This document shows positions 23,972-34,900 of a stretch of 51,914 nucleotides of DNA, piece after piece; position 1 is the stretch's first letter, and every line of letters starts with the position of its first letter. The notes below the pieces were generated by a model. The model worked only from the letters and a program-made list of their open reading frames with translations. It searched no databases and was not told where the DNA came from. The DNA is from Emticicia sp. (GTDB lineage Bacteria; Bacteroidota; Bacteroidia; Cytophagales; Spirosomataceae), in NCBI GenBank assembly GCA_023254245.1, contig JALQYE010000005.1:1-51914 (forward strand), in the 5' to 3' direction. Position numbers and translations under genes: made by a program.

Positions 23972-25078
23972 ATGAAAAATTCATTCAGAACATTATCAAT
24001 TAGTCTATTCTTGGTCTCGATTTTTTCGATGGCCATGACTGGCTGCGGTGAAAGCCAAGCTAAACAAGAGCCAAACGAAGCCGATAAACCCCTAAGTTTA
24101 GATGCAGAGACTTACAAAAATCTCAAAACTGATACTGCCGTAATGAAAACGGTTAATCAAGTTTTGAACCTTACAGGAAAGATAACTTTCGACCAAGATG
24201 GAGTTGTAAAAGTATTTCCATTAGTGGGTGGGCACATCGAGGATGTAAAAGTCGAATTAGGCGATTATGTAACGAAAGGTCAGGTATTGGCTATTATTCG
24301 TAGTGGAGATTTGGCCGATTTGGAGCAGCAAGCCATTGCCGCTAAAAGCGGGCTTTCGATAGCCCAGAAAAACCTCCAAGTATCAGAAGACATGACAAAA
24401 TCAGGGCTTTCATCTCAAAAAGAATTGGTAGCTGCAAAAGAAGGAGTGGAAACTGCCAAAGCTGAAGTAAATAGAGTAGCCGAAAGAAAAAGTATTTTAG
24501 GAGCGAAGGGAATGTTATACGTTGTAAAGGCACCAACCAATGGTTTTATAGTTGAAAAAACGGCAGCAACGGGCATGGAATTACGAGGCGATGACCCTGA
24601 AAATTTATTTACAATCAGCAATCTCGACCGTGTGTGGGTGATGGCTAATGTGTATGAGTCGGATATTGCGAATGTTCATTTGGGCCAAGAAGCTAAGATT
24701 ACGACTATCTCATTCCCTGATAAAATTTATACAGGAAAAGTCGATAAAATCTTCAACACCCTCGACCCAATGAATAAGACCGAAAAAGTTAGAATCCAAC
24801 TAATTAATAAAGATTTCCAGCTTAAACCCGAAATGTTTACGAATATTTTGGTTGAATACGGCGGAACTGAACAAAAATTGGCGATACCGAGCAAAGCAGT
24901 AGTTTTTGATAATAATCAAAATTATGTGGTAGTGAAAGAAAACGGAAAGCTATCTATAAAACCAATTTCAGTCTATAAAACTGTGGGCGATAAAACATTT
25001 GTAAGTAGTGGTTTGGCAGTTAACACCCCTGTTATTGTCGAAAATCAACTTACGTTATTTCAGGCATTGAATCAATAA
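23972..25078 (+). CDS. RND efflux periplasmic adaptor lipoprotein (heavy-metal type)
   Basis: The 368-residue protein has a lipoprotein signal (AMTGC, Cys25), a barrel-sandwich (lipoyl-like) domain split by a short alpha-hairpin (about 75-210; VFPLVGGHIEDVKVELGDYV and VKAPTNGFIVEKTAATGMEL), a beta-barrel domain (about 215-290) and a membrane-proximal domain. It bridges pump and outer-membrane channel. No Met-rich metal-binding N-terminus or His-rich segment is seen. Probably pairs with the CzcA-like pump at 31937 even though that gene lies 6.9 kb away beyond an intervening operon. A weak hairpin follows at 25095-25126. Confidence 0.9.
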   Translation: MKNSFRTLSISLFLVSIFSMAMTGCGESQAKQEPNEADKPLSLDAETYKNLKTDTAVMKTVNQVLNLTGKITFDQDGVVKVFPLVGGHIEDVKVELGDYVTKGQVLAIIRSGDLADLEQQAIAAKSGLSIAQKNLQVSEDMTKSGLSSQKELVAAKEGVETAKAEVNRVAERKSILGAKGMLYVVKAPTNGFIVEKTAATGMELRGDDPENLFTISNLDRVWVMANVYESDIANVHLGQEAKITTISFPDKIYTGKVDKIFNTLDPMNKTEKVRIQLINKDFQLKPEMFTNILVEYGGTEQKLAIPSKAVVFDNNQNYVVVKENGKLSIKPISVYKTVGDKTFVSSGLAVNTPVIVENQLTLFQALNQ

Positions 25079-25094
25079 TAGTAATTGTAGTGTC

Positions 25095-25126
25095 GATTCG
25101 GGTTGCTGTCAAGGGCAACTCGAATC
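25095..25126 (+). terminator. Hairpin after the metal-type adaptor gene
   Basis: GATTCGGGTTGC (25095-25106) pairs with GCAACTCGAATC (25115-25126), 12 bp with one G-T pair. No long T-run follows, so termination may be partial. Confidence 0.5.
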
Positions 25127-25188
25127 TTGAATCAAATAATTTCTGAAGTACTATTAAAAAAAAATACACAAAAAATGATTTATATCAG

Positions 25189-25246
25189 TTTTAATCAAAT
25201 TTTAAGACAAAATACTTAGTTGTAAAGCCATCTTGGAATATTTTTG
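25189..25246 (+). promoter_or_regulatory. Triple 11-bp repeat promoter, site 3 (small secreted protein)
   Basis: TTTTAAT (25189), TTTTAAG (25200) and a degenerate third repeat (AATACTT, 25211), with a perfect -7 box TATTTTTG at 25239-25246. The box ends only 8 bases before the next ATG, so the message would be nearly leaderless. Confidence 0.6.
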
Positions 25247-25254
25247 TAAGGAGA

Positions 25255-25653
25255 ATGAGTAAAGCACTTTTAAAATATCTTCTTTTTCTGTGGATTCTTT
25301 TATTAGGTGTCAGTAGTCGAGCGAGTAAGTTTACACGAAATATTAGTCCGACCATTTCGCCACCTGAAAGAAACGCAATCGTTGGGCATCTGAGTGATGT
25401 AGCCGCTACGTACAAATATGCACGCAAACCAACGTTACTTTTTTATTCGAATAAGTTCTTTTTTGAGGAAATAGAAGAGGAAATTGAAGAACTAAAGAGA
25501 ACCAAGAGACAACATTCCACACAAGCACACAATAATACCGACAGCCCTTCCCTCAGCCATTTAGGCTTACCAAATTATAACTACTATTATTTATCAAACC
25601 AACATCTAAAAGATTACAAGAAGTATATCTTAAATTGTGTCTATTTGCTATGA
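25255..25653 (+). CDS. Small secreted protein of unknown function
   Basis: I do not recognise the 132-residue product. It has a hydrophobic signal-like N-terminus (about 5-20, LLKYLLFLWILLLGVSS), a short acidic run FFEEIEEEIEELKR (about 68-81) likely to be helical, and a tyrosine-rich C-terminus (LPNYNYYYLS). It lies between the metal-type adaptor and the drug-type adaptor genes, under a triple-repeat promoter whose -7 box ends 8 bases before the ATG; GGAG sits directly before the start. Either the message is nearly leaderless or the real promoter product differs. Coding status is moderately supported by the signal peptide and promoter, not by homology. Confidence 0.5.
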   Translation: MSKALLKYLLFLWILLLGVSSRASKFTRNISPTISPPERNAIVGHLSDVAATYKYARKPTLLFYSNKFFFEEIEEEIEELKRTKRQHSTQAHNNTDSPSLSHLGLPNYNYYYLSNQHLKDYKKYILNCVYLL

Positions 25654-25881
25654 GATACGTTTAGATACGCTTCAAATGATTCTATTTTTTAAGTCATTTT
25701 CGAAACTGTTTGAATGATGATTGAGCCTCATGTGCTTCATCCTGCATTTATTCAGTATTATAATCAAACGCAAAATTTTACGCTCTTGAAATAGGCTTTA
25801 TGGCCTAATTGGCAACGCTTTGCCCAAATTTTCAATAGCACTTCGACAAACATATAAATTTTAATCCGAAGAAAACTAATT
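25654..25881. other. Gap before the drug-type RND operon
   Basis: These 228 bases contain no convincing open frame, no triple-repeat site and no clear -7 box; a short imperfect hairpin (TAGGC/GGCCTA) is at about 25791-25808. The RND operon downstream may be read through from the promoter at 25189. Confidence 0.4.
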
Positions 25882-26970
25882 ATGAAAAAATCACTCATGC
25901 TCATGGGTTTGGCAGTTTTGCTATTCAACGCAAGTTGCAAGTCAGAAGAAAAAGAAGAAAAAAAGGAAGAAGCCAAACTTTTAGTTACTTCCCCAATTCG
26001 CAAAGACACGCTCATCACTACAGACTACGTTTGTCAAATTCGTTCAATTAATAATATAGAGCTTAGAGCTTTAGAGAAGGGTTATTTACAAGGCATTTTT
26101 GTAGATGAGGGAAAGTTTGTTAAAAAAGGTCAGATGATGTTTCAGATTATGCCCAATCTTTATCAGGCTGAGATGAAAAAAGCTGAAGCCGAAGCTAATT
26201 ATGCTGAAATCGAATATAAAAACACCAAGTCGTTGGCCGATGGAAATATTGTTTCTGCAAATGAATTGGCTTTGGCCAAAGCCAAACTTGACAAAGCCCT
26301 CGCAGAACTCGCACTTACAAAAGTTCATTTGGGTTTTACCGAAATTAGAGCCCCATTTGATGGTATCATGGACCGTCTGCGAGTCAGAAAAGGTAGTCTT
26401 GTTGATGAAGGCGATTTACTAACTACCTTATCAGATAATAGTAAAATGTGGGTGTATTTTAATGTACCTGAAGCTCAATATTTAACATATAAAACTCACG
26501 CCAATAGCAATAATGGTATGCAAAAAGTTAGACTCAAAATGGCTAACAATGAGTTGTTTAAATATACAGGTGTGGTAGAAACCATTGAAGGTGAATTTGA
26601 TAACGAAACTGGAAACATTGCTTTCAGAGCCACATTCCCAAATCCAGAAGGACTCCTCCGACACGGAGAAACAGGTAACATCCAAGTAACAGTTCCTGTG
26701 AAAAATGCTCTTTTAATTCCGCAAAAGGCAACCTTTGAAGTACTTGATAAAACGTATGTTTATGTGATTGATAAAGACAATATTGTGAGGTCTCGCCCAG
26801 TTACGATTGCTGCCGAAATGCCGCATTTATATGCTATTTCGTCGGGTTTATCGGTAGGCGATAAGATTCTTTTGGAAGGTTTAAGAAAGGTAAAAGAAAA
26901 CCAAAAGATTGAATACAAGTTTGAAGAGCCTTCGCAGGTGATTACGCACCTCAGCTTATACGCCGAATAG
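25882..26970 (+). CDS. RND efflux periplasmic adaptor lipoprotein (HAE-1/AcrA type)
   Basis: The 362-residue protein has a lipoprotein signal (LFNASC, Cys19), a Lys/Glu-rich linker, a lipoyl-like domain with alpha-hairpin (about 55-165; EIRAPFDGIMDRLRVRKGSL), a beta-barrel and a membrane-proximal domain ending near 355. It belongs to the AcrA/MexA group that works with hydrophobe/amphiphile pumps. It lies 27 bases upstream of the pump gene and clearly heads a three-gene operon with 26998 and 30233. No triple-repeat site precedes it directly. Substrate class (drugs, detergents, solvents) is inferred from the pump type. Confidence 0.92.
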   Translation: MKKSLMLMGLAVLLFNASCKSEEKEEKKEEAKLLVTSPIRKDTLITTDYVCQIRSINNIELRALEKGYLQGIFVDEGKFVKKGQMMFQIMPNLYQAEMKKAEAEANYAEIEYKNTKSLADGNIVSANELALAKAKLDKALAELALTKVHLGFTEIRAPFDGIMDRLRVRKGSLVDEGDLLTTLSDNSKMWVYFNVPEAQYLTYKTHANSNNGMQKVRLKMANNELFKYTGVVETIEGEFDNETGNIAFRATFPNPEGLLRHGETGNIQVTVPVKNALLIPQKATFEVLDKTYVYVIDKDNIVRSRPVTIAAEMPHLYAISSGLSVGDKILLEGLRKVKENQKIEYKFEEPSQVITHLSLYAE

Positions 26971-26997
26971 TTTTTATCCACCAAAACAAAAAAATAT

Positions 26998-29900
26998 ATG
27001 TTTAGTAATATCATCAAACGACCCGTTTTGGCTATAGTTATTTCGGTATTGATAGTCTTTACGGGTACTTTAGCCATCAAGCAACTGCCCACGTCGCAGT
27101 TTCCCGAAATTGCTCCTACTACAGTCAATATTTTCATTGCCTACCCAGGTTCAAGTGCCGATGTACTCGTAAAATCGACACTCGTAACCCTCGAAAATGC
27201 CATCAATGGTGTACAAGGAATGAGATACCTCGCTACCGATGCAACCAGTGCTGGCGAGGCAACACTTCGTGTAATTTTTGAACCTGGAACCGACCCAAAT
27301 CAGGCAGTAATTAGAGTAAAAACAAGGGTTGACCAAGTTATGCCGCTTCTTCCTGAGCTTGTTCAGCGAGAAGGAGTGGTAATTACACCTATTCAACCAA
27401 GTATGTTGATGTACATTAACCTTTACGGAACGGGTAAAAACTTCGATGAAAAGTTTTTGTATAACTATGCCAACGTAAATCTTTTACCCGAAATTAACCG
27501 TATTAACGGGGTAGCCAGAACTCAAATTTTGGGTAGCCGTCAGTTTGCCATGCGTGTTTGGTTAAACCCTGACCGTATGCGAGCCTATAATATTTCTGCG
27601 GAAGATGTAATGAAGTCACTCGCCGAACAAAGTATCATCGGTCGCCCTGGGCGTATTGGGCAAAGTTCGGGTATTGCCGCTCAATCTTTAGAATATGTAT
27701 TGACCTACAAGGGTCGCTACAATAAACCAGAAGAGTACGAAAACGTGATTTTGCGAGCAAACCCTGCGGGAGAAAGTATTCGGTTAAAAGATGTGGCCAA
27801 GGTAGAACTGGGCAGTGAATTCTTTGATATTTACTCAAATCTTGATGGCCACCCTTCAGCGGCAATCGTTTTAAAACAAAACGTAGGCAGTAATGCCAGT
27901 GAAGTTATCCAGCAGGTAAAAGATAAAATGGAGGAGTTGAAAGCCACTTTTCCTCCTGGAGTTGAGTATAAACTAAGCTACGATGTATCGAAATTCTTAG
28001 ATGCTTCAATTGAGCAAGTGCTTCATACACTGAGAGATGCGTTTATTTTGGTTGCGTTGGTGGTATTCCTTTTCTTAGGCGATTGGCGTTCGACACTCAT
28101 TCCGATTATTGCCGTACCCGTTTCCTTAATCGGAGCATTTTTTGTTATGCAAATGTTTGGGCTTTCCATTAACCTAATTACACTTTTTGCTTTAGTATTA
28201 GCCATCGGTATTGTGGTTGATGATGCCATTGTGGTAGTAGAGGCTGTGCATGCTAAGATGGAAGAAGAGCATTTATCACCATACAATGCTGTAAAAAAAG
28301 TGATGGGCGAAATTAGCGGAGCAATTATCGCTATTACACTCGTAATGGTGTCTGTATTCTTACCAATTGCTTTTATGTCAGGCCCTGTTGGTACTTTTTA
28401 TCGCCAGTTTTCCATCACAATGGCGAGTTCAATCATATTATCAGCTATCGTTGCACTTACTTTAACGCCTGTGCTTTGTGCTATGATTCTTAAGAATAAT
28501 CATGGGAAGCCTCGTAAAAAATCGCCACTTGATTGGTTGATTGACCAATTCAACAAAGGGTTTGATAAATTAACTGGCCGTTATGTAAGTATTTTAAGAT
28601 TAATCGCCAATAAAAGGTTACTTACTTTTTTAATCTTAGTTGCTTTTAGTGCAGGTATTGTGTTCGAGAATAAAATCCTTCCAGCAGGTTTTATTCCGAG
28701 TGAAGACCAAGGAACTATCTATGCTATCATTCAAACTCCTCCTGGTTCAACACTTGAAAGAACGAATGAGGTTTCGAGAGAATTACAGAAAATTTGTAAA
28801 GATGTGGAAGGCGTAGAATCGGTTTCATCGTTGGCGGGCTACGAAATTATGACCGAAGGTCGGGGTTCGAATGCAGGAACATGTTTGATTAACCTAAAAA
28901 ACTGGTCTGAGCGAGAAAAAGGCGTACATGAAATTATCGAAGAATTAGAAGAAAAAACCAAAGATTTAGGAGCAATCGTTGAATATTTCGAGCCACCTGC
29001 CGTACCTGGGTTTGGTTCTTCGGCTGGTTTTTCGATGCGTATGCTTGATAAAAATAATACGACTGATTATCAGGAGTTTGACAAAGTAAATAAAGACTTT
29101 ATGGCTGCTTTGGGCAAGCGTAAAGAACTAACAGGCTTGTTTACTTTCTTCGCTGCCAATTATCCTCAATACGAACTGGAGATTGATAATAACGTGGCCA
29201 TGCAAAAAGGAGTTTCTATTGGTAAAGCCATGGAAAACCTAAACATCATGATTGGTAGTACTTACGAACAAGGTTTTATCCGTTTCGGGCGATTCTTTAA
29301 AGTTTACGTACAATCTTCTCCTGAATTTAGACGACTTCCTTCCGACATCATGAATATGTTTGTGAAGAATGACCATGGTGACATGGTACCTTATTCAGCT
29401 TTCATGAAATTGGTAAAAAAACAAGGGCCTAACGAGATTACTCGTTATAATATGTACAATTCTTCTTCTATTCAAGGGCAACCAGCTAAAGGATATACCA
29501 CTGCCGATGCCATTAAGGCCATTCAAGAAGTATCAAAAACACTCCCAAAAGGCTATGACATTGCTTGGGAAGGTCTATCTTATGATGAAGCTCGACGTGG
29601 TAATGAGTCAATTTATGTATTTGCGGTAGTATTAATATTTGTTTACTTCGTCTTGGCTGCCCAATATGAAAGTTTCTTGTTACCAATGGCGGTTATTTTC
29701 TCACTTCCAGTTGGGGTATTTGGGTCATTCTTTTTGCTCAAAGCTATGGGCATGGCCAATGATGTGTACGCACAAGTTGGACTTATCATGTTGGTAGGTC
29801 TTTTGGGAAAAAATGCCGTGTTGATTGTGGAATTTGCCGTACAACAACGCCAAAAAGGTATGTCGGTTTTTGATGCGGCCATCGAAGGTGCAAAGGTACG

Positions 29901-30246
29901 TTTCCGCCCAATTTTAATGACTTCTTTTGCCTTTGTGGCGGGTCTAATTCCGTTGGTTCTTTCGCATGGGGCGGGTGCTATTGGTAATAAAACAATCGGT
30001 GGCTCGGCAATGGGAGGTATGCTCTTCGGAACAATCTTCGGTGTAATGATTATTCCAGGGCTTTACTACATTTTTGGTACTTTGTCGGATGGTAAGCATT
30101 TGATAAAAGATGAAGATGATTCGCCACTTTCTGAAAGTTTTGTGGAAGCAAGTGAAGAAAACAGTAGAATTTTGAAAAACATTAGAAAAGCGAATGAAAA
30201 ATTGAAGAAACTATTAAATCGAAACGACGAAGATGATACGAACTAA
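26998..30246 (+). CDS. RND efflux pump, HAE-1 (AcrB-like) family
   Basis: The 1082-residue inner-membrane protein has the full RND layout: TM1, a first porter/docking loop (about 30-340), TM2-6, TM7, a second loop (about 560-870) and TM8-12. The paired Asp408-Asp409 in [12 protein letters not shown] of TM4 are the proton-relay residues of HAE-1 pumps, which export drugs, detergents and other amphiphiles by proton antiport. [17 protein letters not shown] near the N-terminus is typical. The C-terminal tail after about 1040 is charged. The stop overlaps the following TolC-type gene by 14 bases, showing translational coupling. Confidence 0.95.
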   Translation: MFSNIIKRPVLAIVISVLIVFTGTLAIKQLPTSQFPEIAPTTVNIFIAYPGSSADVLVKSTLVTLENAINGVQGMRYLATDATSAGEATLRVIFEPGTDPNQAVIRVKTRVDQVMPLLPELVQREGVVITPIQPSMLMYINLYGTGKNFDEKFLYNYANVNLLPEINRINGVARTQILGSRQFAMRVWLNPDRMRAYNISAEDVMKSLAEQSIIGRPGRIGQSSGIAAQSLEYVLTYKGRYNKPEEYENVILRANPAGESIRLKDVAKVELGSEFFDIYSNLDGHPSAAIVLKQNVGSNASEVIQQVKDKMEELKATFPPGVEYKLSYDVSKFLDASIEQVLHTLRDAFILVALVVFLFLGDWRSTLIPIIAVPVSLIGAFFVMQMFGLSINLITLFALVLAIGIVVDDAIVVVEAVHAKMEEEHLSPYNAVKKVMGEISGAIIAITLVMVSVFLPIAFMSGPVGTFYRQFSITMASSIILSAIVALTLTPVLCAMILKNNHGKPRKKSPLDWLIDQFNKGFDKLTGRYVSILRLIANKRLLTFLILVAFSAGIVFENKILPAGFIPSEDQGTIYAIIQTPPGSTLERTNEVSRELQKICKDVEGVESVSSLAGYEIMTEGRGSNAGTCLINLKNWSEREKGVHEIIEELEEKTKDLGAIVEYFEPPAVPGFGSSAGFSMRMLDKNNTTDYQEFDKVNKDFMAALGKRKELTGLFTFFAANYPQYELEIDNNVAMQKGVSIGKAMENLNIMIGSTYEQGFIRFGRFFKVYVQSSPEFRRLPSDIMNMFVKNDHGDMVPYSAFMKLVKKQGPNEITRYNMYNSSSIQGQPAKGYTTADAIKAIQEVSKTLPKGYDIAWEGLSYDEARRGNESIYVFAVVLIFVYFVLAAQYESFLLPMAVIFSLPVGVFGSFFLLKAMGMANDVYAQVGLIMLVGLLGKNAVLIVEFAVQQRQKGMSVFDAAIEGAKVRFRPILMTSFAFVAGLIPLVLSHGAGAIGNKTIGGSAMGGMLFGTIFGVMIIPGLYYIFGTLSDGKHLIKDEDDSPLSESFVEASEENSRILKNIRKANEKLKKLLNRNDEDDTN

Positions 30247-31675
30247 CATAAAAAATAATATTCTGTATATAGTTTTGGCCGTTTCTGCTTTTGCTTTTAA
30301 TGCTTGTAAAACACCAGCAATTGTTGGAAAAACGGCTAATAATGGCTTACCTGTGAGTTATTCGGCTTCGCAGGATACAACAAACTCAGCCAAAGTAAGA
30401 TGGAAAACTTTCTTTGCCGACCCTTATCTAAATGCACTCATCGATACGGCTCTTCAAAATAATCAAGAGTTGAATATTACGATGCAGGAGATAGAAATGT
30501 CGAAAAATGAAATCATGGCTCGAAGAGGGGAGTATCTGCCTTTTGTAAGATTAGGCGGTGGAACGGGCGTAGATAAAGTTTCACGCTATACCAGCAAAGG
30601 AGCAAGTGATGAAATTACAGAAATAAAGCCTGGAAAACGCACGCCAGTTGTTTTACCAGACTCTTATTTTGGTGCTTTTGCGAGTTGGGAAGTAGACATT
30701 TGGCATAAATTACGCAATGCTCAAAAAGTTGCTGCCACTAATTATTTAGGTACGATTGAGGGTAAAAACTTTTTGATTACGAATATAGTAGCCGAAATAG
30801 CCAACTCTTATTATGAGCTGTTAGCTCTTGATAATCAATTAGATATTGTAAAAAAGAATATCGAAATTTTAAATTCAGCTTTATTGATTATCAAGCAAGA
30901 AAAAGAAGCAGCTAAAGTAACTGAATTGGCCGTTCAACGATTTGAAGCAGAGGTTTTTAAAACACAAAGCCTTCAATACGATATTCAGCAGCGAATTGTA
31001 GAAACCGAAAATCGAATTAATTTCTTGGTGGGGCGTTTCCCGAAACCAGTGCTGAGAAGTTCGCAGCAATTTGCTACGCTTTTACCCACTAAAATCTCAG
31101 CTGGACTTCCCGCTCAATTATTGGAGAAACGACCAGATATTCGTCGAGCAGAATTAAGTATCGAAGCCGCAAAATTGAATGTGAGTGTGGCTAAGGCTAA
31201 CTTCTATCCATCGTTGGGATTGTCGGCTTCGTTAGGTTTTCGTTCATTCAATCCGCTTATGTTGGCTAATATTCCTCAATCTTTGATAATGTCATTGGCA
31301 GGAGATTTAGCTGGGCCTTTGATTAATAAAAATGCAATCACGGCAACGTATAAAAATGCCAATGCCAAGCAGATTCAAGCGGTGTATGACTATGAAAAGA
31401 CAGTATTGAATGCTTTCATTGAAGTGACAAATCAGTTGTCAAACATTCAAAATCTCGAAAAAAGCTACACAATGAAAAATAATCAGGTGGAAGCTTTGAC
31501 AAAATCGACTGAAATTTCATTGAAACTTTTCAAAGCGGCTCGTGCGGATTATATGGAAGTTTTACTAACCCAACGTGACGTTCTTGATTCGAGGATGGAA
31601 TTAGTCGAAACCCGAATGAAGCAAATGAATGCCTTCGTGAATGCTTACAGAGCTTTAGGTGGTGGTTGGAATTAA
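30233..31675 (+). CDS. NodT/TolC family outer-membrane lipoprotein
   Basis: The 480-residue protein has a lipobox (AFNAC, about Cys25) and two outer-membrane efflux repeats (about 65-265 and 280-475), with [11 protein letters not shown] and [12 protein letters not shown] as typical NodT-family motifs. It forms the outer-membrane channel of the HAE-1 pump encoded just upstream, with which it overlaps by 14 bases. It is the second TolC-type protein in this region; the other (22674) has no lipobox and probably serves the metal pump. The promoterless context makes it the last gene of the operon. Confidence 0.92.
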   Translation: MIRTNIKNNILYIVLAVSAFAFNACKTPAIVGKTANNGLPVSYSASQDTTNSAKVRWKTFFADPYLNALIDTALQNNQELNITMQEIEMSKNEIMARRGEYLPFVRLGGGTGVDKVSRYTSKGASDEITEIKPGKRTPVVLPDSYFGAFASWEVDIWHKLRNAQKVAATNYLGTIEGKNFLITNIVAEIANSYYELLALDNQLDIVKKNIEILNSALLIIKQEKEAAKVTELAVQRFEAEVFKTQSLQYDIQQRIVETENRINFLVGRFPKPVLRSSQQFATLLPTKISAGLPAQLLEKRPDIRRAELSIEAAKLNVSVAKANFYPSLGLSASLGFRSFNPLMLANIPQSLIMSLAGDLAGPLINKNAITATYKNANAKQIQAVYDYEKTVLNAFIEVTNQLSNIQNLEKSYTMKNNQVEALTKSTEISLKLFKAARADYMEVLLTQRDVLDSRMELVETRMKQMNAFVNAYRALGGGWN

Positions 31676-31699
31676 TGTAATTTGAGAAATTTTTGAATT

Positions 31700-31780
31700 T
31701 TTATTGCAAAGAATACCAAAGAAACTGTACAACAGTATGATTATATACTTAGTGCTTTTCTTGGTGTTCTTTGTGTTTTT
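31700..31780. repeat. Degenerate palindromic repeat related to that at 5939
   Basis: AAAGAATACCAAAGAAACTG (31708-31727) pairs imperfectly with GCTTTTCTTGGTGTTCTTT (31753-31771); the words ACTTAGTGC and TGTTCTT recall the hmgA-hppD palindrome. It lies between the drug-type operon and the site-4 promoter and may end the operon transcript. Confidence 0.45.
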
Positions 31781-31852
31781 TCTAAAAGTTTAAACTAAAA
31801 CACAAAAGGTGACTTTTTAGTATCCATTATTTTTAAAGCATCCTTATTTTCC

Positions 31853-31910
31853 TTTTAATCTTTTTTTAATTTTCCCTTAAAACCCTTTTCAGATACTTAC
31901 GACACCTTTG
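31853..31910 (+). promoter_or_regulatory. Triple 11-bp repeat promoter, site 4 (CzcA-like pump)
   Basis: TTTTAAT (31853), TTTTAAT (31864), CCTTAAA (31875), and -7-like box CACCTTTG at 31903-31910. An AAGGAG ribosome-binding site, rare in this phylum, lies at 31927-31932 before the ATG at 31937. Confidence 0.65.
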
Positions 31911-31936
31911 TATCATCAAAATAACTAAGGAGCGTC

Positions 31937-34900
31937 ATGAATAAGTTTATCAAAGGGATTCTTTCATTTTCCCTCAAAAACAAATACTTTATCTTCTTTG
32001 CCACACTTTTGGCAGTCATTGGCGGTTGGATTGCCTATCAAAATACACCGATTGAGGCATTTCCTGATGTAACCAATACCCAGATAACGATTATTACACA
32101 ATGGCCAGGTAGAAGTGCCGAAGAGGTCGAGAAATTCGTGTCGATTCCTATCGAAATTGGCTTAAATCCAGTTCAGAAAAAAACTGATATTCGTTCGACA
32201 ACCGTTTTTGGACTGTCTGTAGTGAAAGTAATGTTTGAAGATGGCGTTGATGATGCTTTTGCTCGTCAACAAATCAATAACCTCATCGGAAGTGTTAGTC
32301 TTCCCGAAGGTGTTGACCCTGATATTCAGCCACCGTATGGCCCAACTGGCGAGATTTTCAGATATACCCTCGAAAGCAAAGACCGCACTGTAAAAGAACT
32401 CAAAACTCTACAAGATTGGGTGGTTGAGCGTCAACTAAAAGGCGTAGCAGGAGTGGCCGATGTCGTGAGTTTTGGTGGAGAGGTAAAAACCTATGAAATT
32501 AGTGCCAATCCACATTTATTGGCTGATTATGATGTAACTCCGCTTCAACTTTATCAAGCAGTTGCCAATTCAAATGTGAATGTTGGGGGAGACGTTATCG
32601 AAAAAAATTCGGAAGCCTACGTAGTTCGTGGAATTGGTTTATTAAAAGGTGTAAATGATATTGAGAAAATCATCATCAAAAGTGCCAATGGAGTACCGAT
32701 TACGGTTAAAAATGTAGCTACTGTTACCGAATCGGCCTTGCCACGACTCGGACAAGCGGGTAGAGATGCTCAAAACGATGTGCTTGAATGTATCGTGGTG
32801 ATGCGTAAAGGCGAAAATCCGAGCCAAGTAATTGAAAATGTAAAAGCAAAAATCGAAGAATTGAACACTTCTATTTTGCCAAAAGATGTAAAAGTCAACA
32901 CGTTTTATAACCGTGAAACCCTCATCAATTTTGCCACCCACACCGTTACTCACAATTTGCTCGAAGGTATTTTATTTGTAACCTGTATCGTATTTTTGTT
33001 CATGGCCGATTGGCGTACGACCGTTACGGTGTCAATAGTCATTCCTTTAGCACTATTATTCTCATTTATTTGTCTTCGCCTGAAAGGAATGTCGGCCAAT
33101 TTGCTTTCAATGGGAGCAATTGACTTTGGTATCATTGTCGATGGTGCAGTCGTGATGGTCGAAGGTATTTTTGTAGTTTTAGATAATCTTTCTCACCAAA
33201 TTGGTATGGAAAGGTACAATAAACTTTCAAAACTCGGTATTATTCGCAAAACTGGTACAGAAATGGGTAAAGCCATTTTTTTCTCAAAACTCATCATCAT
33301 CACCTGTCTGATTCCTATATTTTCGTTCCAAAAAGTAGAAGGTAAAATGTTTTCACCACTGGCCTGGACGCTCGGTTTTGCCTTGCTTGGTGCGTTAATT
33401 TTTACACTTACACTTGTGCCTGTTTTGGCAAGTATTTTATTGAAAAAGAATGTTCGTGAAAAGCACAATCCTTTTGTTTTATTTATCGAAAAATGGGTAA
33501 TGCGAGGCTTTAACTTTGTGTTTTTGCACAAACGCAAAACTCTGCTTGTAACGGTTATTGTTGTAGCGGTTGGCTTATTTAACTTTAAGTTTTTAGGTTC
33601 AGAATTTTTGCCTGAACTCAACGAAGGCTCAATTTATGTGCGTGCCAGTATGCCCATGAATATTGCTCTCAACGAATCGGTCAGATATACTAATGACATG
33701 CGTCAGGTGTTTAGGAGTTTTCCAGAAGTAAAAGGTGTGATGTCGCAAACAGGTCGACCAAACGATGGAACTGACCCAACGGGCTTCTATAATATTGAAT
33801 TTTTGGTGGATATCTTTCCGCAAGAAGACTGGAAAAGAGATATTTCAAAAGAACAGCTTATTGCTCAAATGCAAGAACGTTTGAAAAGATTTACGGGGGT
33901 AAATTTTAATTTCTCACAACCAATCATGGATAACGTAGAGGAGGCAGTTTCGGGGGTAAAAGGAAGTATTGCTGTTAAAATCTACGGACAAGACCTTGTT
34001 TTGATGGAGAAAAAAGCCAAAGAAGTATATAATCAGTTGGCCACGGTGCGTGGTATTGAAGATTTGGGCGTGATTAAAAACATCGGGCAACCTGAACTCA
34101 GAATCGAATTGGATGAAGATAAACTGGCACTTTATGGTATTCAAAAGGGTGATGCTCAGGCAGTTATCGAAATGGCGATTGGTGGTAAAGCCGCAACTCA
34201 GATTTATGAAGGTGAACGAAAATTCGATTTAAGAATCAGGTTCCAACAAGAATACCGTAAATCTGAATCAGAGATTGGCGATTTATTGATTCCGACGATG
34301 AACAATACCCAAATTCCGTTGAAAGAAATTGCTAAAATCTATTACAATACTGGGCCAATTTTAGTATTTCGTGAGGCCAACCAACGTTTCAATGCCGTTA
34401 AGTTTTCGGTTCGTGGTCGTGACATGGGAAGTGCCATTGCCGAAGCTCAACAAAAAGTAAATACCCACGTGAAGTTACCAAACGGCTATTCGATGAAATG
34501 GGCAGGCGATTTCGAAAATCAACAACGTGCCACCAATCGTTTAATGCAAGTTGTTCCAGTTAGTTTATTGCTCATTTTCTTGATATTGTTTGTGTTGTTT
34601 GGTAATATCAAAGATGCAGGAATTGTGCTGGTCAATGTGCCATTTGCCATCATTGGTGGAATCGCTTCTTTGCTTATTTCGGGTACAAACTTTAGCATTT
34701 CGGCGGGTATTGGTTTCATTGCTTTGTTTGGTATTTGTATCCAAAATGGTGTGATTCTGATTTCAGTCTTCAAGAAAAACCTGCATGAACGCATGAGCCT
34801 TACAGAATCAATTACGAAAGGGGTTGTTTCTCGTATCCGACCTGTAATCATGACCGCTATGATGGCTGCAATTGGTTTAATTCCTGCGGCGGTTTCGCAC

